Both the position numbers and the translations under genes were made by a program. Positions 19,127 to 28,471 of a DNA stretch of 64,000 nt are shown piece by piece. Every line of letters begins with the position of its first letter. Position 1 is the first letter of the stretch. The stretch is from contig NZ_AUHJ01000001.1 in the NCBI RefSeq assembly GCF_000423125.1, positions 372,001-436,000 of the forward strand. The letters run 5' to 3'. The DNA comes from Haliea salexigens DSM 19537. GTDB lineage: Bacteria; Pseudomonadota; Gammaproteobacteria; Pseudomonadales; Halieaceae. The notes under the pieces were generated by a model. The model worked only from the letters and a program-made list of their open reading frames with translations. It ran no database searches and was not told where the DNA came from.

Positions 19127-20164
19127 CTAGCGGCTGCGACGACGTGCGCTGCGGTACTGCCCCGGCGTCTGGCCGGTCCATTTGCGAAACGCGCGATGGA
19201 AGGCAGAAGGGTCAGTGAAACCCAGCCGCAGCGCCACGTCTTCGATAGAACCGTCGGGGCGATCCAGTGCCCGTCGCGCCGCTTCGCAACGCGCCGCATC
19301 CTTCAGCGCCTGAAAGGTGGTGCCCTCGCGCCGCAGTTTGCGCCGCAACGTGGGGGGTGACATCTCCAGCGCCTGGCTGATGGTCTCGAAAGCCGGAACG
19401 CCCTGGCTGAAGTCGTGGCCGAGCATGGCGCTTACCTGCGCCGCCACCCGGCCATTACTCTCACGGTCATCCATCAGCAGCAACTGGTAGGGAGCCGTGC
19501 GCAGAAAGTCCTGTAGCGAGTGCTCGTTGTGCACTAGCGGCCACGCAAGGCAGCTCGCATCGAAGTACAACAGGTCCCTGGGTTGACCGAAGGTCAGCGG
19601 GCACTGAAACAGGTCCGCGTATTTCTCCGGGTTGGGTGGCGCGCTGGCACGAAAGTCCACGCGCTGCAGAGGCAGGGGACGGCCGCAGAGCCAACCGAAG
19701 AAACGGTGCCAAAGTGACAAGCCGTATACATCCGCAGCGCCCACCGTAGGCCAGGCCAGAGGACCGTCATGCAGATAGCCGACCCGCGCGGTATCCTCGC
19801 TGAAATTGGCGTACAACTGGCTCTGCTCGTCAAAGAAGGTCCGATAGAATTCCGCAGCGCGCAGTATCGCCCCGCCCAGGTCACGGCAGGACACAATACA
19901 GAAACACATCATGCGGAATGCGCCCGGCCCGGTGAAGCCGCTGCGCACCACACCAAACGTGGAATCCTGCAGCAGCCGCAGGGCCTGCTGATAGACGCGT
20001 GAGTACTCCATTGCGGAGACCTGTTCGCGGTAACCCGGCGCTCCTTCCTGCAGTGGGTTGAAGTCCAGTTCCGCAGCGGCCAGTACCGCCGCTGGATCGT
20101 GACCGTGCTCCTCTACCAGACGCAACAGCGTGCGAACAAACCGGCTGGGCAGGTGCTCTGACAT
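19127..20164 (-). CDS. AraC-family transcriptional regulator (AraC_N type)
   Basis: Regulator of 345 residues with an N-terminal arabinose-operon-regulator-like ligand domain and a C-terminal double helix-turn-helix (from about residue 265, containing MSPPTLRRKLRREGTTFQ and LGFTDPSAFHRAFRKWTGQTP). The start at 20164 (MSEHLPSRFV) fits this family; 23 upstream codons are rejected. This subfamily often controls catabolic genes nearby. Divergent from the EthD/SDR pair at 20471-21682, which is a plausible target. Confidence 0.9.
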   Translation of the reverse strand: MSEHLPSRFVRTLLRLVEEHGHDPAAVLAAAELDFNPLQEGAPGYREQVSAMEYSRVYQQALRLLQDSTFGVVRSGFTGPGAFRMMCFCIVSCRDLGGAILRAAEFYRTFFDEQSQLYANFSEDTARVGYLHDGPLAWPTVGAADVYGLSLWHRFFGWLCGRPLPLQRVDFRASAPPNPEKYADLFQCPLTFGQPRDLLYFDASCLAWPLVHNEHSLQDFLRTAPYQLLLMDDRESNGRVAAQVSAMLGHDFSQGVPAFETISQALEMSPPTLRRKLRREGTTFQALKDAARCEAARRALDRPDGSIEDVALRLGFTDPSAFHRAFRKWTGQTPGQYRSARRRSR

Positions 20165-20470
20165 TGCGAGATCAAATGCTCCTGAATGGACTCGACCGGG
20201 CCGGATGCTACCAGAGTTCCCCCAGTTTGCCATGCTCAGCGCACGGCACGGCAGAAGTCACCCGATGCGGGAACACCGGGGCTGATGGCAACACCCCCTG
20301 ACTTACCACGCATCGCGGCGCATCACGAAGCCCTTGCGGGTGGTACCATGCTAGCCATCTCTGCGGACGTGAGCCAAGCCGTGACGGTTCCGCGGTGATC
20401 TGGAGGCTCCCGCCGGCATCAACAGGCGCAGGGGCATCACAACCACAATAAGACATGGAGTTCATCGGCC
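20165..20470. other. Gene-free divergent region (306 bases)
   Basis: Lies between the AraC-type regulator and the EthD-domain gene. I see no ORF with coding character, no convincing promoter pair and no long inverted repeat; it presumably contains the two divergent promoters and regulator sites. Confidence 0.5.
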
Positions 20471-20827
20471 TTGTTCAAAACCATAGCTCTGCTCAAATGC
20501 AAACCCGGCCTTTCGAGGACGGCGTTCATCGACTACTACGAAAAGCATCACGTTCCCCTGATCCGCAGCCTGCTGCCACAGATCTGCGGGTATCGCCGCA
20601 ATTTCATCGACCCCGAGGGTGCCTTTATCAGCGAGGGGGCGGCAGAACGCGATTTCGATGTGGTCACCGAGATCTGGTTCCCGGATCGTGCGGCCTATGA
20701 CGCGGCGATGGCCCTGCACGCCAGGCCTGAGGTCGGAGCGCGCATTGCAGAAGACGAGGAAAACTTTCTGGATCGTCGCTATACCCGCATGTTTGTGGTG
20801 GATGAGCACGTGTCCAGCTTTCACTGA
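20471..20827 (+). CDS. EthD domain-containing protein
   Basis: Protein of 118 residues with an EthD-like dimeric alpha/beta-barrel fold: the start [18 protein letters not shown], the [11 protein letters not shown] motif and an internal [14 protein letters not shown] stretch. EthD proteins occur beside monooxygenases and catabolic enzymes; their exact role is poorly known. The start is a TTG, with a weak GGAG site. Followed after 60 bases by an SDR on the same strand, probably one operon. Confidence 0.8.
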   Translation: MFKTIALLKCKPGLSRTAFIDYYEKHHVPLIRSLLPQICGYRRNFIDPEGAFISEGAAERDFDVVTEIWFPDRAAYDAAMALHARPEVGARIAEDEENFLDRRYTRMFVVDEHVSSFH

Positions 20828-20887
20828 CGCGGCGCGCGCACCAGCTCTACCCAACGACAGCAATCACGCAGAACGGGAGGAAGGATA

Positions 20888-21682
20888 ATGAGGGATAATC
20901 TGCTTGCGGGGCGCAGCGCCATCGTCACCGGCGCGAGCGACGGCATCGGTCGCGCCATGGCCAAACGACTGGCCAGCGAAGGTGCTGTAGTTCTCGTTAC
21001 CGATATAGATGACAAGCAAGGCGAAGCCGTCGCCGCGGCCATTCGCGACGCCGGTGGCCGCGCTGAGTATCAGCATGTTGATGTCACCCGGCGCGAGGAC
21101 GTGGAAGGCATGGTAGGCCACTGCCTGGCACACTGGGGTAGTGTGGACATCCTGATCAACAATGCCTACCGGGGTCAGCCCCCCGAGCGCCTGGAAAACA
21201 AGTCCGACGAGGACTTTGAGCAGAACCTGCGGATGAATTTCTGGGCCGGCAAATGGTCCATGCTCGCCGCCTATCCGCACATGCGCGAGCGCGGCTGGGG
21301 GCGGATCATCAACATCTGTTCACTCAACGGTGTTAACGCCCACATGGGCACCGCCAGCTACAACATCAGCAAGGAAGCCCTGCGCAGCCTCACCCGTTCC
21401 GCAGCCCGGGAATGGGCACCCTACGGCATTTGCTGCAACGTGATCTGCCCGGCAGCGATTTCCTCTGCTTTCCGCCGCTTCGAGGAGGCCCAGCCGGAAC
21501 TCGCCGCCGCCACGCAGGCAGCGAACCCGATGGGGCGCATGGGCGACCCGGAGCGGGACATTGCCGGCGTTGCCGCCTTCCTGGCCAGCGAGGACGCTCG
21601 TTACCTGACCGGCAACACCCTGTACGTCGATGGCGGCGGGCACATCAACGGAGTGGCCTGGGTACCCGACCTGCCGGAATGA
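20888..21682 (+). CDS. Short-chain dehydrogenase/reductase
   Basis: Classical SDR of 264 residues with the cofactor motif [11 protein letters not shown], the NNAY variant of NNAG, Ser in INICSLNG, Tyr and Lys in SYNISKEAL, and the C-terminal [21 protein letters not shown] ribosome site precedes the ATG. It follows the EthD gene and runs convergent with the flavin monooxygenase. An oxidation of a hydroxyl group in the same catabolic pathway is inferred. Confidence 0.9.
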   Translation: MRDNLLAGRSAIVTGASDGIGRAMAKRLASEGAVVLVTDIDDKQGEAVAAAIRDAGGRAEYQHVDVTRREDVEGMVGHCLAHWGSVDILINNAYRGQPPERLENKSDEDFEQNLRMNFWAGKWSMLAAYPHMRERGWGRIINICSLNGVNAHMGTASYNISKEALRSLTRSAAREWAPYGICCNVICPAAISSAFRRFEEAQPELAAATQAANPMGRMGDPERDIAGVAAFLASEDARYLTGNTLYVDGGGHINGVAWVPDLPE

Positions 21683-21719
21683 CAAATGCCCGCAGCGGGT
21701 CGCCCTCAAGAATGTGCTG

Positions 21720-23246
21720 CTATGACACAGCAACCGGCAGCTGTTCGAAACGGTACTCGCTGAAATCCGGGTTCAGCATATCTTCACGATACCGTTGCGG
21801 CAGCCAGGGATAGATGTTGGGCGTGCCCGTTGCATCCAGATACCAGCTGTCGCAACCGCCGGTGGCCCAGGTGGACTTGCCGATATCCCTGGACATTGCG
21901 CGGTTGTAGGCCTCGTAGGCTTCCTGTTTGGGTGCAACCACTGCCACGCCCTCCTGCTTCATCCTGTCGATGATGGCGATGACACAGGCAATCTGGTGCT
22001 CGGAAATATCGATCAGTGAGGTGTTGCCGAACACCCCGGTGGGCCCTTCGAGCATGAAGAAATTCGGGAAGCCGGGAAACGTCAGTGCACGATGTGCCCG
22101 CGGCGCATCGCGCCAGAACTCCGCCAGCTCCAGGCCATTCTCCCCGGTGACGCGCGTCGGCAGAATGAAATCAGAAACCTTGAAACCGGTCGCCAGCAGC
22201 AGGACATCCAGCTCATGGACCTTGTCGTCTGCGGTTTTGACACCCTCAGGTACGATTTCAGCAATCCGGTCGGTTATCAGCGCCACGTTGTCCTGCTGCA
22301 ACGCGGGGTAATAATCGGAACACATGATCATGCGCTTGCAGGTCGCCTTGTAGTCGGGCGTTAACCTGGCCCGCAGTTCAGGATCGGGAACCTGTTCCTG
22401 CAGAAACGCCTCACAGGCATCCTGAACCCGCTGCTGTTGCTTTTCATCACCCAGGGTTGCTCTGGCAAACGTGTATTCCATCAACCAGCGCATGAAGTTT
22501 CGGATCGCCAGTTGCAGGCCCGGGACCCACCGCAACATGAAACGCCAGGTGGCAGAATACTTCTTCTGCGGCATGGCGTTTAACCAGTGTGGCGTGCGCT
22601 GGAACACATCGAGGTGCGCCACCTCCCCGGCAATTGCCCCGACAATCTGGCAAGCGGTTGACCCCGTACCGATAATACCCACACGTTTACCTTGCAGGGA
22701 CACATCATCGCGCCAGCGGGCAGAGTGCCACTGCAGGCCTGCGAAACTGTACAGGCCCTTGATTGCCGGGTAAGCGGGATTCACCAGCACGCCGGTGGCC
22801 GCAATCACCAGATCGAATATTTCCACATCGCCGTGCTCAGTAGTCAGCTGCCATTGCGGGCCAAGGTATTTCAGGTCTGTCACTCCGCAGTTGAGGTGAA
22901 TATCCCGCTTCACCTCGTACTTGTCGGCCACCTTGTTCATATAGGCCCAGATCTCCGGCCCGTAGGAGAAGCGGTGTGTCCAGTCAGGGTTGGGCTCGAA
23001 GGAATACGAGTAAAAGTGGGAAGGCACATCGCAGGACAGGCCCGGGTAGTGGTTGTCCCGCCAGGTGCCGCCTATTTTCTCCGCTTTTTCGAAACAGGTC
23101 AGATCCGTGTAACCCTGTTTGCGCAACTTAATGAGGGCACCGATCCCGGAGAATCCCGCACCGATGATGGCAATGCGGGGCTGACGGCCTTGCGCGGCCC
23201 AGGCACCTGCGGGTTCAAAATGTTCCCGTGCAACACTCATGTTCAT
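21720..23246 (-). CDS. Baeyer-Villiger-type flavin monooxygenase
   Basis: Class B flavoprotein of 508 residues. It has the FAD motif IIGAGFSGIG, the GGTWRDNHYPGLSCD region, a fingerprint FAGLQWHSARW that fits FxGxxxHxxxW, and a second Rossmann motif GIIGTGSTACQ for NADPH. Such enzymes insert oxygen next to ketones, including steroid and cyclic ketones. The ATG at 23246 has a GGGAGAA site; a second ATG two codons later is possible. It is divergent from an AraC-type regulator likely to control it. Confidence 0.92.
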   Translation of the reverse strand: MNMSVAREHFEPAGAWAAQGRQPRIAIIGAGFSGIGALIKLRKQGYTDLTCFEKAEKIGGTWRDNHYPGLSCDVPSHFYSYSFEPNPDWTHRFSYGPEIWAYMNKVADKYEVKRDIHLNCGVTDLKYLGPQWQLTTEHGDVEIFDLVIAATGVLVNPAYPAIKGLYSFAGLQWHSARWRDDVSLQGKRVGIIGTGSTACQIVGAIAGEVAHLDVFQRTPHWLNAMPQKKYSATWRFMLRWVPGLQLAIRNFMRWLMEYTFARATLGDEKQQQRVQDACEAFLQEQVPDPELRARLTPDYKATCKRMIMCSDYYPALQQDNVALITDRIAEIVPEGVKTADDKVHELDVLLLATGFKVSDFILPTRVTGENGLELAEFWRDAPRAHRALTFPGFPNFFMLEGPTGVFGNTSLIDISEHQIACVIAIIDRMKQEGVAVVAPKQEAYEAYNRAMSRDIGKSTWATGGCDSWYLDATGTPNIYPWLPQRYREDMLNPDFSEYRFEQLPVAVS

Positions 23247-23392
23247 GGCATGTTCTCCCAGACGGCTTTTCTGTATTCGGCCCAGTCACACAGACCGGTG
23301 CAAACTGTTGGGGACTTTACCCGTTGCGGGCGATTTTGCCATGTGGCGAGAGGACAATAACTTTTGAATATCGGCCACAGCGCATCTAGAAT

Positions 23393-23433
23393 CCCAGATT
23401 TCCCAGTTTTACTGGGTTCCTAATGGGTATAAT
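23393..23433 (+). promoter_or_regulatory. Phased CCCAG half-sites and TATAAT in the divergent region
   Basis: CCCAG at 23393-23397 and 23402-23406, then ACTGGG at 23411-23416, which pairs with CCCAGT (23402-23407) as a 6-bp inverted repeat around TTT. TATAAT follows at 23428-23433, only five bases before the annotated ATG of the AraC gene. The half-sites are spaced by about one helical turn and could be an operator. Confidence 0.45.
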
Positions 23434-23438
23434 GGGCC

Positions 23439-24464
23439 ATGTACGCGACCGACCACCACATCAACGGCATCCGCATCGTGCGCGAGCTCCTGCCGACACT
23501 GGGCCTATCCGCAGCCGACAGTCTTTGGCAGGAGTTCCCACTGGATCTTGTTCGGGAAAACGCGGCCTTCAACATGCACCTGCAGCTCAAATTCTATCGC
23601 CGGCTGATACAGGTCATGGACGATCCGCTGCTGGGACTGAAGGTGTCTGCCCTCTTCCCTCCCCAGGCCTACGGCATGTTCGGGTACGCCATGATGGCCG
23701 CGCCGGACATCCGCACCAGCCTGCGCATCGCCGACCGCTTCGATCGGCTCACCTACACGCTTCAGACCCTGCATTTCATTGAAAAGGACGGTATCGGCAT
23801 TCTGCAGTTCACCGCCACAGGCCTCAACCTCGACCCTGTGCTGAAAGCTTTTTTTGCCGACCGCGATCTCGCCTCTTCCACCCTGGGGGCACGCAGCATA
23901 GCGCTGGAGCAATCGCCGGCAATTCTGAAAGTCACGCTGGAGCACGGCGACAACGGCCACGCCGGCGCGTATGAGGCGTTTTTTTCCTGCCCTGTTGAGT
24001 TCAACGCTGCAAGCAACAGTGTTGCCTTTTCCGCGCAACAACTGGACCGCCCCAACCCTTACCGCAACGCGGCGGCCTTCGAAGTCTGTGTCCGCGAGTG
24101 CGAGAGGCAGCTTGCGGAACTGGCCAACAGCCGGGACATTGTGGCTCGGGTGCGGAGCGAACTGTTCCAGCGCCCGGGGTACTTGCAGGATATCGAATCA
24201 ATCGCCCGGCAGATGAGCGTATCGGCACGCACCCTGCGCCGACGCCTTGAGGAAACCGGCACAAGCTTCACCGACTTGCAGCAGGATGTACGCTTTCAGC
24301 AGGCACGGGAGCAACTGCGCAACCCGCAGATGTCCATCGCGGAGATTGCCGATATGCTCGGCTATTCAGAAGCCGGCAACTTCACCACCGCCTTCAAACG
24401 CTGGACCGGCGGCGTACCCCCCCGCGCCTACCGACGGTCCCTGTCGGTAGGCGCGGGGCTGTGA
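23439..24464 (+). CDS. AraC-family transcriptional regulator (AraC_N type)
   Basis: Regulator of 341 residues with an AraC_N-like ligand domain (residues about 20-210) and a C-terminal HTH domain (MSVSARTLRRRLEETGTSF and LGYSEAGNFTTAFKRWTGG). Divergent from the Baeyer-Villiger-type monooxygenase. No ribosome site is visible before the ATG, and a TATAAT lies just upstream, so the message may be leaderless or the true start slightly downstream. Its last codons are formed by the left and right arms of a perfect 16-bp hairpin. Confidence 0.9.
   Translation: MYATDHHINGIRIVRELLPTLGLSAADSLWQEFPLDLVRENAAFNMHLQLKFYRRLIQVMDDPLLGLKVSALFPPQAYGMFGYAMMAAPDIRTSLRIADRFDRLTYTLQTLHFIEKDGIGILQFTATGLNLDPVLKAFFADRDLASSTLGARSIALEQSPAILKVTLEHGDNGHAGAYEAFFSCPVEFNAASNSVAFSAQQLDRPNPYRNAAAFEVCVRECERQLAELANSRDIVARVRSELFQRPGYLQDIESIARQMSVSARTLRRRLEETGTSFTDLQQDVRFQQAREQLRNPQMSIAEIADMLGYSEAGNFTTAFKRWTGGVPPRAYRRSLSVGAGL
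24420..24458. repeat. Perfect 16-bp hairpin in the 3' end of the AraC gene
   Basis: CCCCGCGCCTACCGAC (24420-24435) and its exact complement (24443-24458) enclose a seven-base loop. It encodes the last residues of the regulator and ends just before the stop codon. There is no T-run, so it is not a classical terminator. Confidence 0.85.
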
Positions 24465-24475
24465 TATAAGCGTAG

Positions 24476-24497
24476 CCGGTGCAATTTCGAGCACCGG
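24476..24497. repeat. Second hairpin before the zinc dehydrogenase gene
   Basis: CCGGTGC (24476-24482) and GCACCGG (24491-24497), loop of eight bases. It follows the 16-bp hairpin by 17 bases. The pair may together limit read-through into the next gene. Confidence 0.6.
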
Positions 24498-24536
24498 ATC
24501 TACTGCCGTAAACTCGCGCTACCAAGGAAAACCCCC

Positions 24537-25478
24537 ATGAAAGCCGTACGCTGCCACAACCACGAAATCCATGTCCACGATGTGCCTGCGCCCAGCGGCG
24601 AAGGTGTGCGTGTCCGGGTCGCCTCGGCGGGCATCTGCGGCAGCGACCTGCACTTCTGGCAACAGGGCTTTCCCATTCCCTTCACCCTGGGCCACGAAAT
24701 TGCCGGCATCACCGCGGACGGCACGCCGGTCGCCATTGAACCGACTGTCTACTGCGGCCACTGCGAACGCTGTGTGCGTGGCGACTACAACCTGTGCGTG
24801 CGTGGCAGTGAAGCCGTCATGGGCGTGGGCCGCGATGGCGGTATGACCGAAGAGTTGATTGTCCCCGAGAAATGCCTGGTGCGCCTTCCCGGCGGAATCC
24901 TGGCCGAGGACGCCTGCCTCGTCGAGCCACTTTCTGTCGCGGTTCGCGGCATCGGCCTGGCGGGTATCAGTAGCAAACACAAAGTGGCGATCATTGGCGG
25001 CGGCAGCATCGGCCAGTGCGCGGTAGCGATTGCCCGTCAGGCCACCGATCGGGTGCATTTGTTTGCCCGCCACGACGCACAGATGCGCGCCGGCGAGATC
25101 CTCGGGGCGACGCTGGGTGGAGACACCGAAGACTACGACCTGGTCATCGACTGCGCCGGCACCGACAGCGCCATGGCTCAGGCGGCCAATCTCTGTCGTC
25201 CCGGCGCCACCATCCTGATGTTGGCAACCTACTGGGGCGGTCTGACCATGCCCGCCATGCAAATGACGATGAAGGAGTTGCGCACGGTGACCTCCATGGC
25301 GCAGGCCCGTCAGGGGCTTGTGCGCGATGTGGAAGTTGCGGCCGCCGCGCTGGCCCGCAACCCCAAAATTGCGCCCACGCTTATCACCCATCGCCTGCCG
25401 CTGGAAGCTGCGTCAGAGGCCTTTGCCATTGCCGCAGACCGCAGGCAGGGCGCCATCAAGGTCGCTTTCATCCCCTGA
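24537..25478 (+). CDS. Zinc-dependent alcohol dehydrogenase family protein
   Basis: Medium-chain dehydrogenase (313 residues, shorter than the usual 340-380). It shows the catalytic zinc site (AGICGSDLHFW, TLGHE), a structural zinc segment (YCGHCERCVRGDYNLC) and a cofactor motif IIGGGSIGQCAVA. The GroES-like half is complete; the nucleotide domain is compact. The pattern resembles sorbitol/idonate/threonine-dehydrogenase relatives, but the substrate cannot be assigned. An AAGGAAAA ribosome site precedes it; transcription may continue from the AraC gene through two hairpins. Confidence 0.88.
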   Translation: MKAVRCHNHEIHVHDVPAPSGEGVRVRVASAGICGSDLHFWQQGFPIPFTLGHEIAGITADGTPVAIEPTVYCGHCERCVRGDYNLCVRGSEAVMGVGRDGGMTEELIVPEKCLVRLPGGILAEDACLVEPLSVAVRGIGLAGISSKHKVAIIGGGSIGQCAVAIARQATDRVHLFARHDAQMRAGEILGATLGGDTEDYDLVIDCAGTDSAMAQAANLCRPGATILMLATYWGGLTMPAMQMTMKELRTVTSMAQARQGLVRDVEVAAAALARNPKIAPTLITHRLPLEAASEAFAIAADRRQGAIKVAFIP

Positions 25479-25586
25479 GTCGGCGCGACGCCGCATGCCC
25501 CTGACCGCACGGGGGCCGGGGTGACTCTTGGTCTGCTGGCCGGCAGCGCCTATACTCGAAGCAGGCAAGCTCAGGCAGGACAGCCC

Positions 25587-26276
25587 ATGGATACCCGCTA
25601 CGATGTGATGTTTGCAGGAGAACTGCGCGAAGGCCAGGACAAGGCAACTGTGCGTCGTAATTTCGCGCGCCTGTTCAAGGCCGGCGATGCGACGCTGGAC
25701 AAGCTCTTCAGCGGCAAGCCACAACTGCTCAAGCGCGATTGCGACGCCGCGGTGGCGCAAAAGTACCGTGAAGCCATGGAAAGTGCCGGTGGCAGGCCCA
25801 TTATCAGGGAGGTGCGCGCAACCGATCAGCCCGCGTCCTCGGGGCTCACCCTGGCTCCCGCAGGCAGTGATGTTCTGCGCCCCGAAGAGCGCGAGCCGGA
25901 AGCCCCCGCAATACCCGCACCGGCACTGGACGTTGCCGCGGTTGGCAGCCGTCTTGCTGCACCGCGGGAGCCATCGCCACCCGCCCCGGACACCAGCCAT
26001 ATTACCCTCGGCAACGTCGGGGAGCGCATCCCGAATCTGGAGCGCAGCACTGCGGTTGCACCCCTTGCCGACTCCGGGCTGACCCTGGCAGACCCGGGCA
26101 GTGACCTGCGCGATGGGCAAGCACACTCCCCGGCCCCCCACGATGTCGACGTGTCAGCCATCAGCCTGGCCCCACCCGGTGCCGAGGTGCTGGAAGCGCA
26201 GTACCGTAAGCGCGACACAGCGCAGGCACCGGACACCAGCGCTATCAGCCTGGCTGATCCACCGCCGGCAGAATAA
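25587..26276 (+). CDS. Hypothetical protein with degenerate C-terminal repeats
   Basis: Unrecognised protein of 229 residues. The N-terminal 75 residues are a charged, helical-looking domain (YDVMFAGELREGQDKATV, LFSGKPQLLKR). The rest is Pro/Ala-rich and carries five versions of a motif like D-S-x-I-S-L-A-x-P-G-x-x-V-L at about residues 84-97, 135-148, 162-174, 188-202 and 216-229. No signal peptide or membrane segment is seen. The ATG at 25587 has an AGGA site; the upstream 22 codons are rejected. Its 3' end overlaps the convergent sensor kinase gene by 32 bases. The function is unknown. Confidence 0.75.
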   Translation: MDTRYDVMFAGELREGQDKATVRRNFARLFKAGDATLDKLFSGKPQLLKRDCDAAVAQKYREAMESAGGRPIIREVRATDQPASSGLTLAPAGSDVLRPEEREPEAPAIPAPALDVAAVGSRLAAPREPSPPAPDTSHITLGNVGERIPNLERSTAVAPLADSGLTLADPGSDLRDGQAHSPAPHDVDVSAISLAPPGAEVLEAQYRKRDTAQAPDTSAISLADPPPAE

Positions 26277-27627
26277 CCTCCACGCGCAGGCCCGGTTCAT
26301 TGTCGTCGAGCAGAATACGACCGGCATGATAGTGCACGATTGCCTGCACCAGGCTGAGACCCAGGCCATGCCCCGGCTGCTCACCGCGGCTGGACTCCAC
26401 GCGGAAAAAGCGCCGGAACACATTCTTTCTGTCCAGCGGATCGATACCCGGGCCGGAGTCAGCCACCACAATCTCGTTGCCCTCGGGCTGACGCGATAAA
26501 CCGACTTCGATGCGGCCACCATCCGGCGTATATTTGATGGCATTGTCCAGCAGGTTGGCACTCATCTGGAACAACAAATCGGTGTCACCGGGACAGGACA
26601 GGCCACCGGCCAGCGACAGCTGCAATGCTATATTGCGCTCGTTGGCCACCGGCTCATAAAGCTCAACCACATCGCCCAGCAAAGCGGAGAGATCAACCTC
26701 GGCGTGTACCGGCGGACGACTGCCTGACTCCAGCGCAGATATCCGCAACAGAGCATTGAAGGATGACAGCAGGCTGTCGCAGTCCTCGATAATGCGGTCC
26801 ACCTCATCCTGCCCGGTCGGGTCCAGCCGCTGCCGCAGCTGGCTGAGCTGGTTGCGAATACGGGTCAGCGGTGTGCGCAAATCATGGGCGATATTGTCTG
26901 ACACCAGGCGCACGCCCTGCATCAGCGAACCGATCTGATCGAGCATCTGGTTCATTGCCCGGGCCAGCTCGCGCGGGTAGCCCTGCTTCCCGGCGACCGT
27001 CAAGCGCTGGGAGAAATTCCCGCGCACAATGCTCGAAAGCTCGCTATTGAGTCGTTCGAACCGGTGCAAGGTTGTCGCCGCACTGAAAAAACCGCCCACA
27101 ATGCCCAGCAGCAAAGTCGCAATCATGGCCCGGAACAGCGTGTTGAACACCAACCCCCCGCTGGCAATGGCGTCCGCATAATTGCGCGCCACCAGCGCAT
27201 TGATGCCGTCACCGAGTGGCGCGCGCCGGGCGAGAAAATCGACATCCATCGGCTCGCCCCAGTTCAACAGGGCCAGCTGAAAACCCAGCCAGCCGCCGGA
27301 GAACTCACGGTAGCGCGGTGTCTGGGCCAGGTCGCCGGCGACCTTATTGCCCTCGGCGTCCGCAATCAGATAATTGAAGCGACCAATGGTGGGCAGGTTG
27401 CGCTGGTCCTGCAGGTACTGCTCGACACCCGCCAGCTCCTGCCCCGCATACACCACCTGGAGTGTTTCCAGTTCATCGAGGATGGAGGACCGCAGGTCGG
27501 TGAAGTAGCCGTAACTAAAGTACCCATAGAGGACGGCCAACAGTAGAAACACGGTGGCACTGAGCGCAGTCACATACTTGGCGATGTAGCGAAAGGTGAG
27601 GCTCTTGACGACGTCGAGGAGCTGCAT
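26245..27627 (-). CDS. Two-component sensor histidine kinase
   Basis: Membrane sensor kinase of 460 residues: transmembrane helices near residues 15-38 and about 165-190 flank a periplasmic sensing loop, followed by HAMP, a HisKA domain with His248 in IAHDLRTPL, and a HATPase domain (N box LLDNAIKYTPDGG, G boxes VADSGPGID and GHGLGLSLVQ). It lies six bases after the response regulator gene, its evident partner. The class resembles QseC/CusS/TctE-type sensors; the signal is unknown. Confidence 0.94.
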   Translation of the reverse strand: MQLLDVVKSLTFRYIAKYVTALSATVFLLLAVLYGYFSYGYFTDLRSSILDELETLQVVYAGQELAGVEQYLQDQRNLPTIGRFNYLIADAEGNKVAGDLAQTPRYREFSGGWLGFQLALLNWGEPMDVDFLARRAPLGDGINALVARNYADAIASGGLVFNTLFRAMIATLLLGIVGGFFSAATTLHRFERLNSELSSIVRGNFSQRLTVAGKQGYPRELARAMNQMLDQIGSLMQGVRLVSDNIAHDLRTPLTRIRNQLSQLRQRLDPTGQDEVDRIIEDCDSLLSSFNALLRISALESGSRPPVHAEVDLSALLGDVVELYEPVANERNIALQLSLAGGLSCPGDTDLLFQMSANLLDNAIKYTPDGGRIEVGLSRQPEGNEIVVADSGPGIDPLDRKNVFRRFFRVESSRGEQPGHGLGLSLVQAIVHYHAGRILLDDNEPGLRVEVILPAVDQPG

Positions 27628-27633
27628 GGTCGC

Positions 27634-28314
27634 CTAGCTATCGCCGAGGCTATAACCGGCACCACGCACGGTAGACAGCAATTGCGGCGTAAAATCCCGG
27701 TCGATTTTCTGGCGCAGTCGGGAGACGTGCACATCGATCACATTGGTTTGCGGGTCGAAATGATAGCCCCAGACATGCTCAAGCAACATGGCGCGGGTAA
27801 CCACCTGGCCTTCATGCCGCATCAAGTACTCCAGCAGTTTGTATTCCCGCGGCTGCAGGCTGATCAACTCTCCGTGGCGTCGTACCTCCTGCGTGAGCAG
27901 GTCCATCTCCAGATCCGCCACCTGCAGGCGGGTTGGCACTTCCGTACCGACCTCACGCGCATGCCGGGCAAGGATTTCCAGCCGAGCCAGCAACTCGGCC
28001 ATCGCAAACGGTTTGACCAGATAGTCATCGGCGCCGCAGTGCAGGCCCTGTACACGGTCATCAACGCTGCCCAGGGCACTCAGCAACAGCACGGGGGTGC
28101 GCTGCCCTCCCTCGCGCAGGCTGCGCAACAGCGCCAGGCCATCCAGGCGCGGCAGCATGCGATCGACCACCAGCACATCGTGCTGGCCACTGCGTGCGGC
28201 GGCAAGTCCCGACTCGCCATCAGCACAGTGGCTACAGACATGCCCGGCCTCCTGCAGCTCCGACACAATGAACTCGGCAACGGCACGGTCGTCCTCCACC
28301 AGCAGCACTTTCAT
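27634..28314 (-). CDS. OmpR-family response regulator
   Basis: Regulator of 226 residues: receiver domain with the acidic pocket (VEDD), phosphorylation site Asp51 in VVDRMLP and the conserved Lys in DDYLVKPF, followed by an OmpR/PhoB winged helix (REYKLLEYLMRHEGQVVTR, VHVSRLRQKID). Start chosen at ATG 28314; the preceding 13 codons are not typical. First gene of the two-gene operon with the kinase. Confidence 0.95.
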   Translation of the reverse strand: MKVLLVEDDRAVAEFIVSELQEAGHVCSHCADGESGLAAARSGQHDVLVVDRMLPRLDGLALLRSLREGGQRTPVLLLSALGSVDDRVQGLHCGADDYLVKPFAMAELLARLEILARHAREVGTEVPTRLQVADLEMDLLTQEVRRHGELISLQPREYKLLEYLMRHEGQVVTRAMLLEHVWGYHFDPQTNVIDVHVSRLRQKIDRDFTPQLLSTVRGAGYSLGDS

Positions 28315-28471
28315 CCGTCTATTCCCTGCGTGATTGATCGCGCAATGTAGCACTGCCCTGTGCGGCCGAACAATTTACAATGCCGTAATACGCGGCCGCG
28401 ACGTTGACAGTGCTAGAATCGCTCCCGTCGCCACGACGCGCCCGCCCCCGCTACAGGCACCAGGAGACCGC

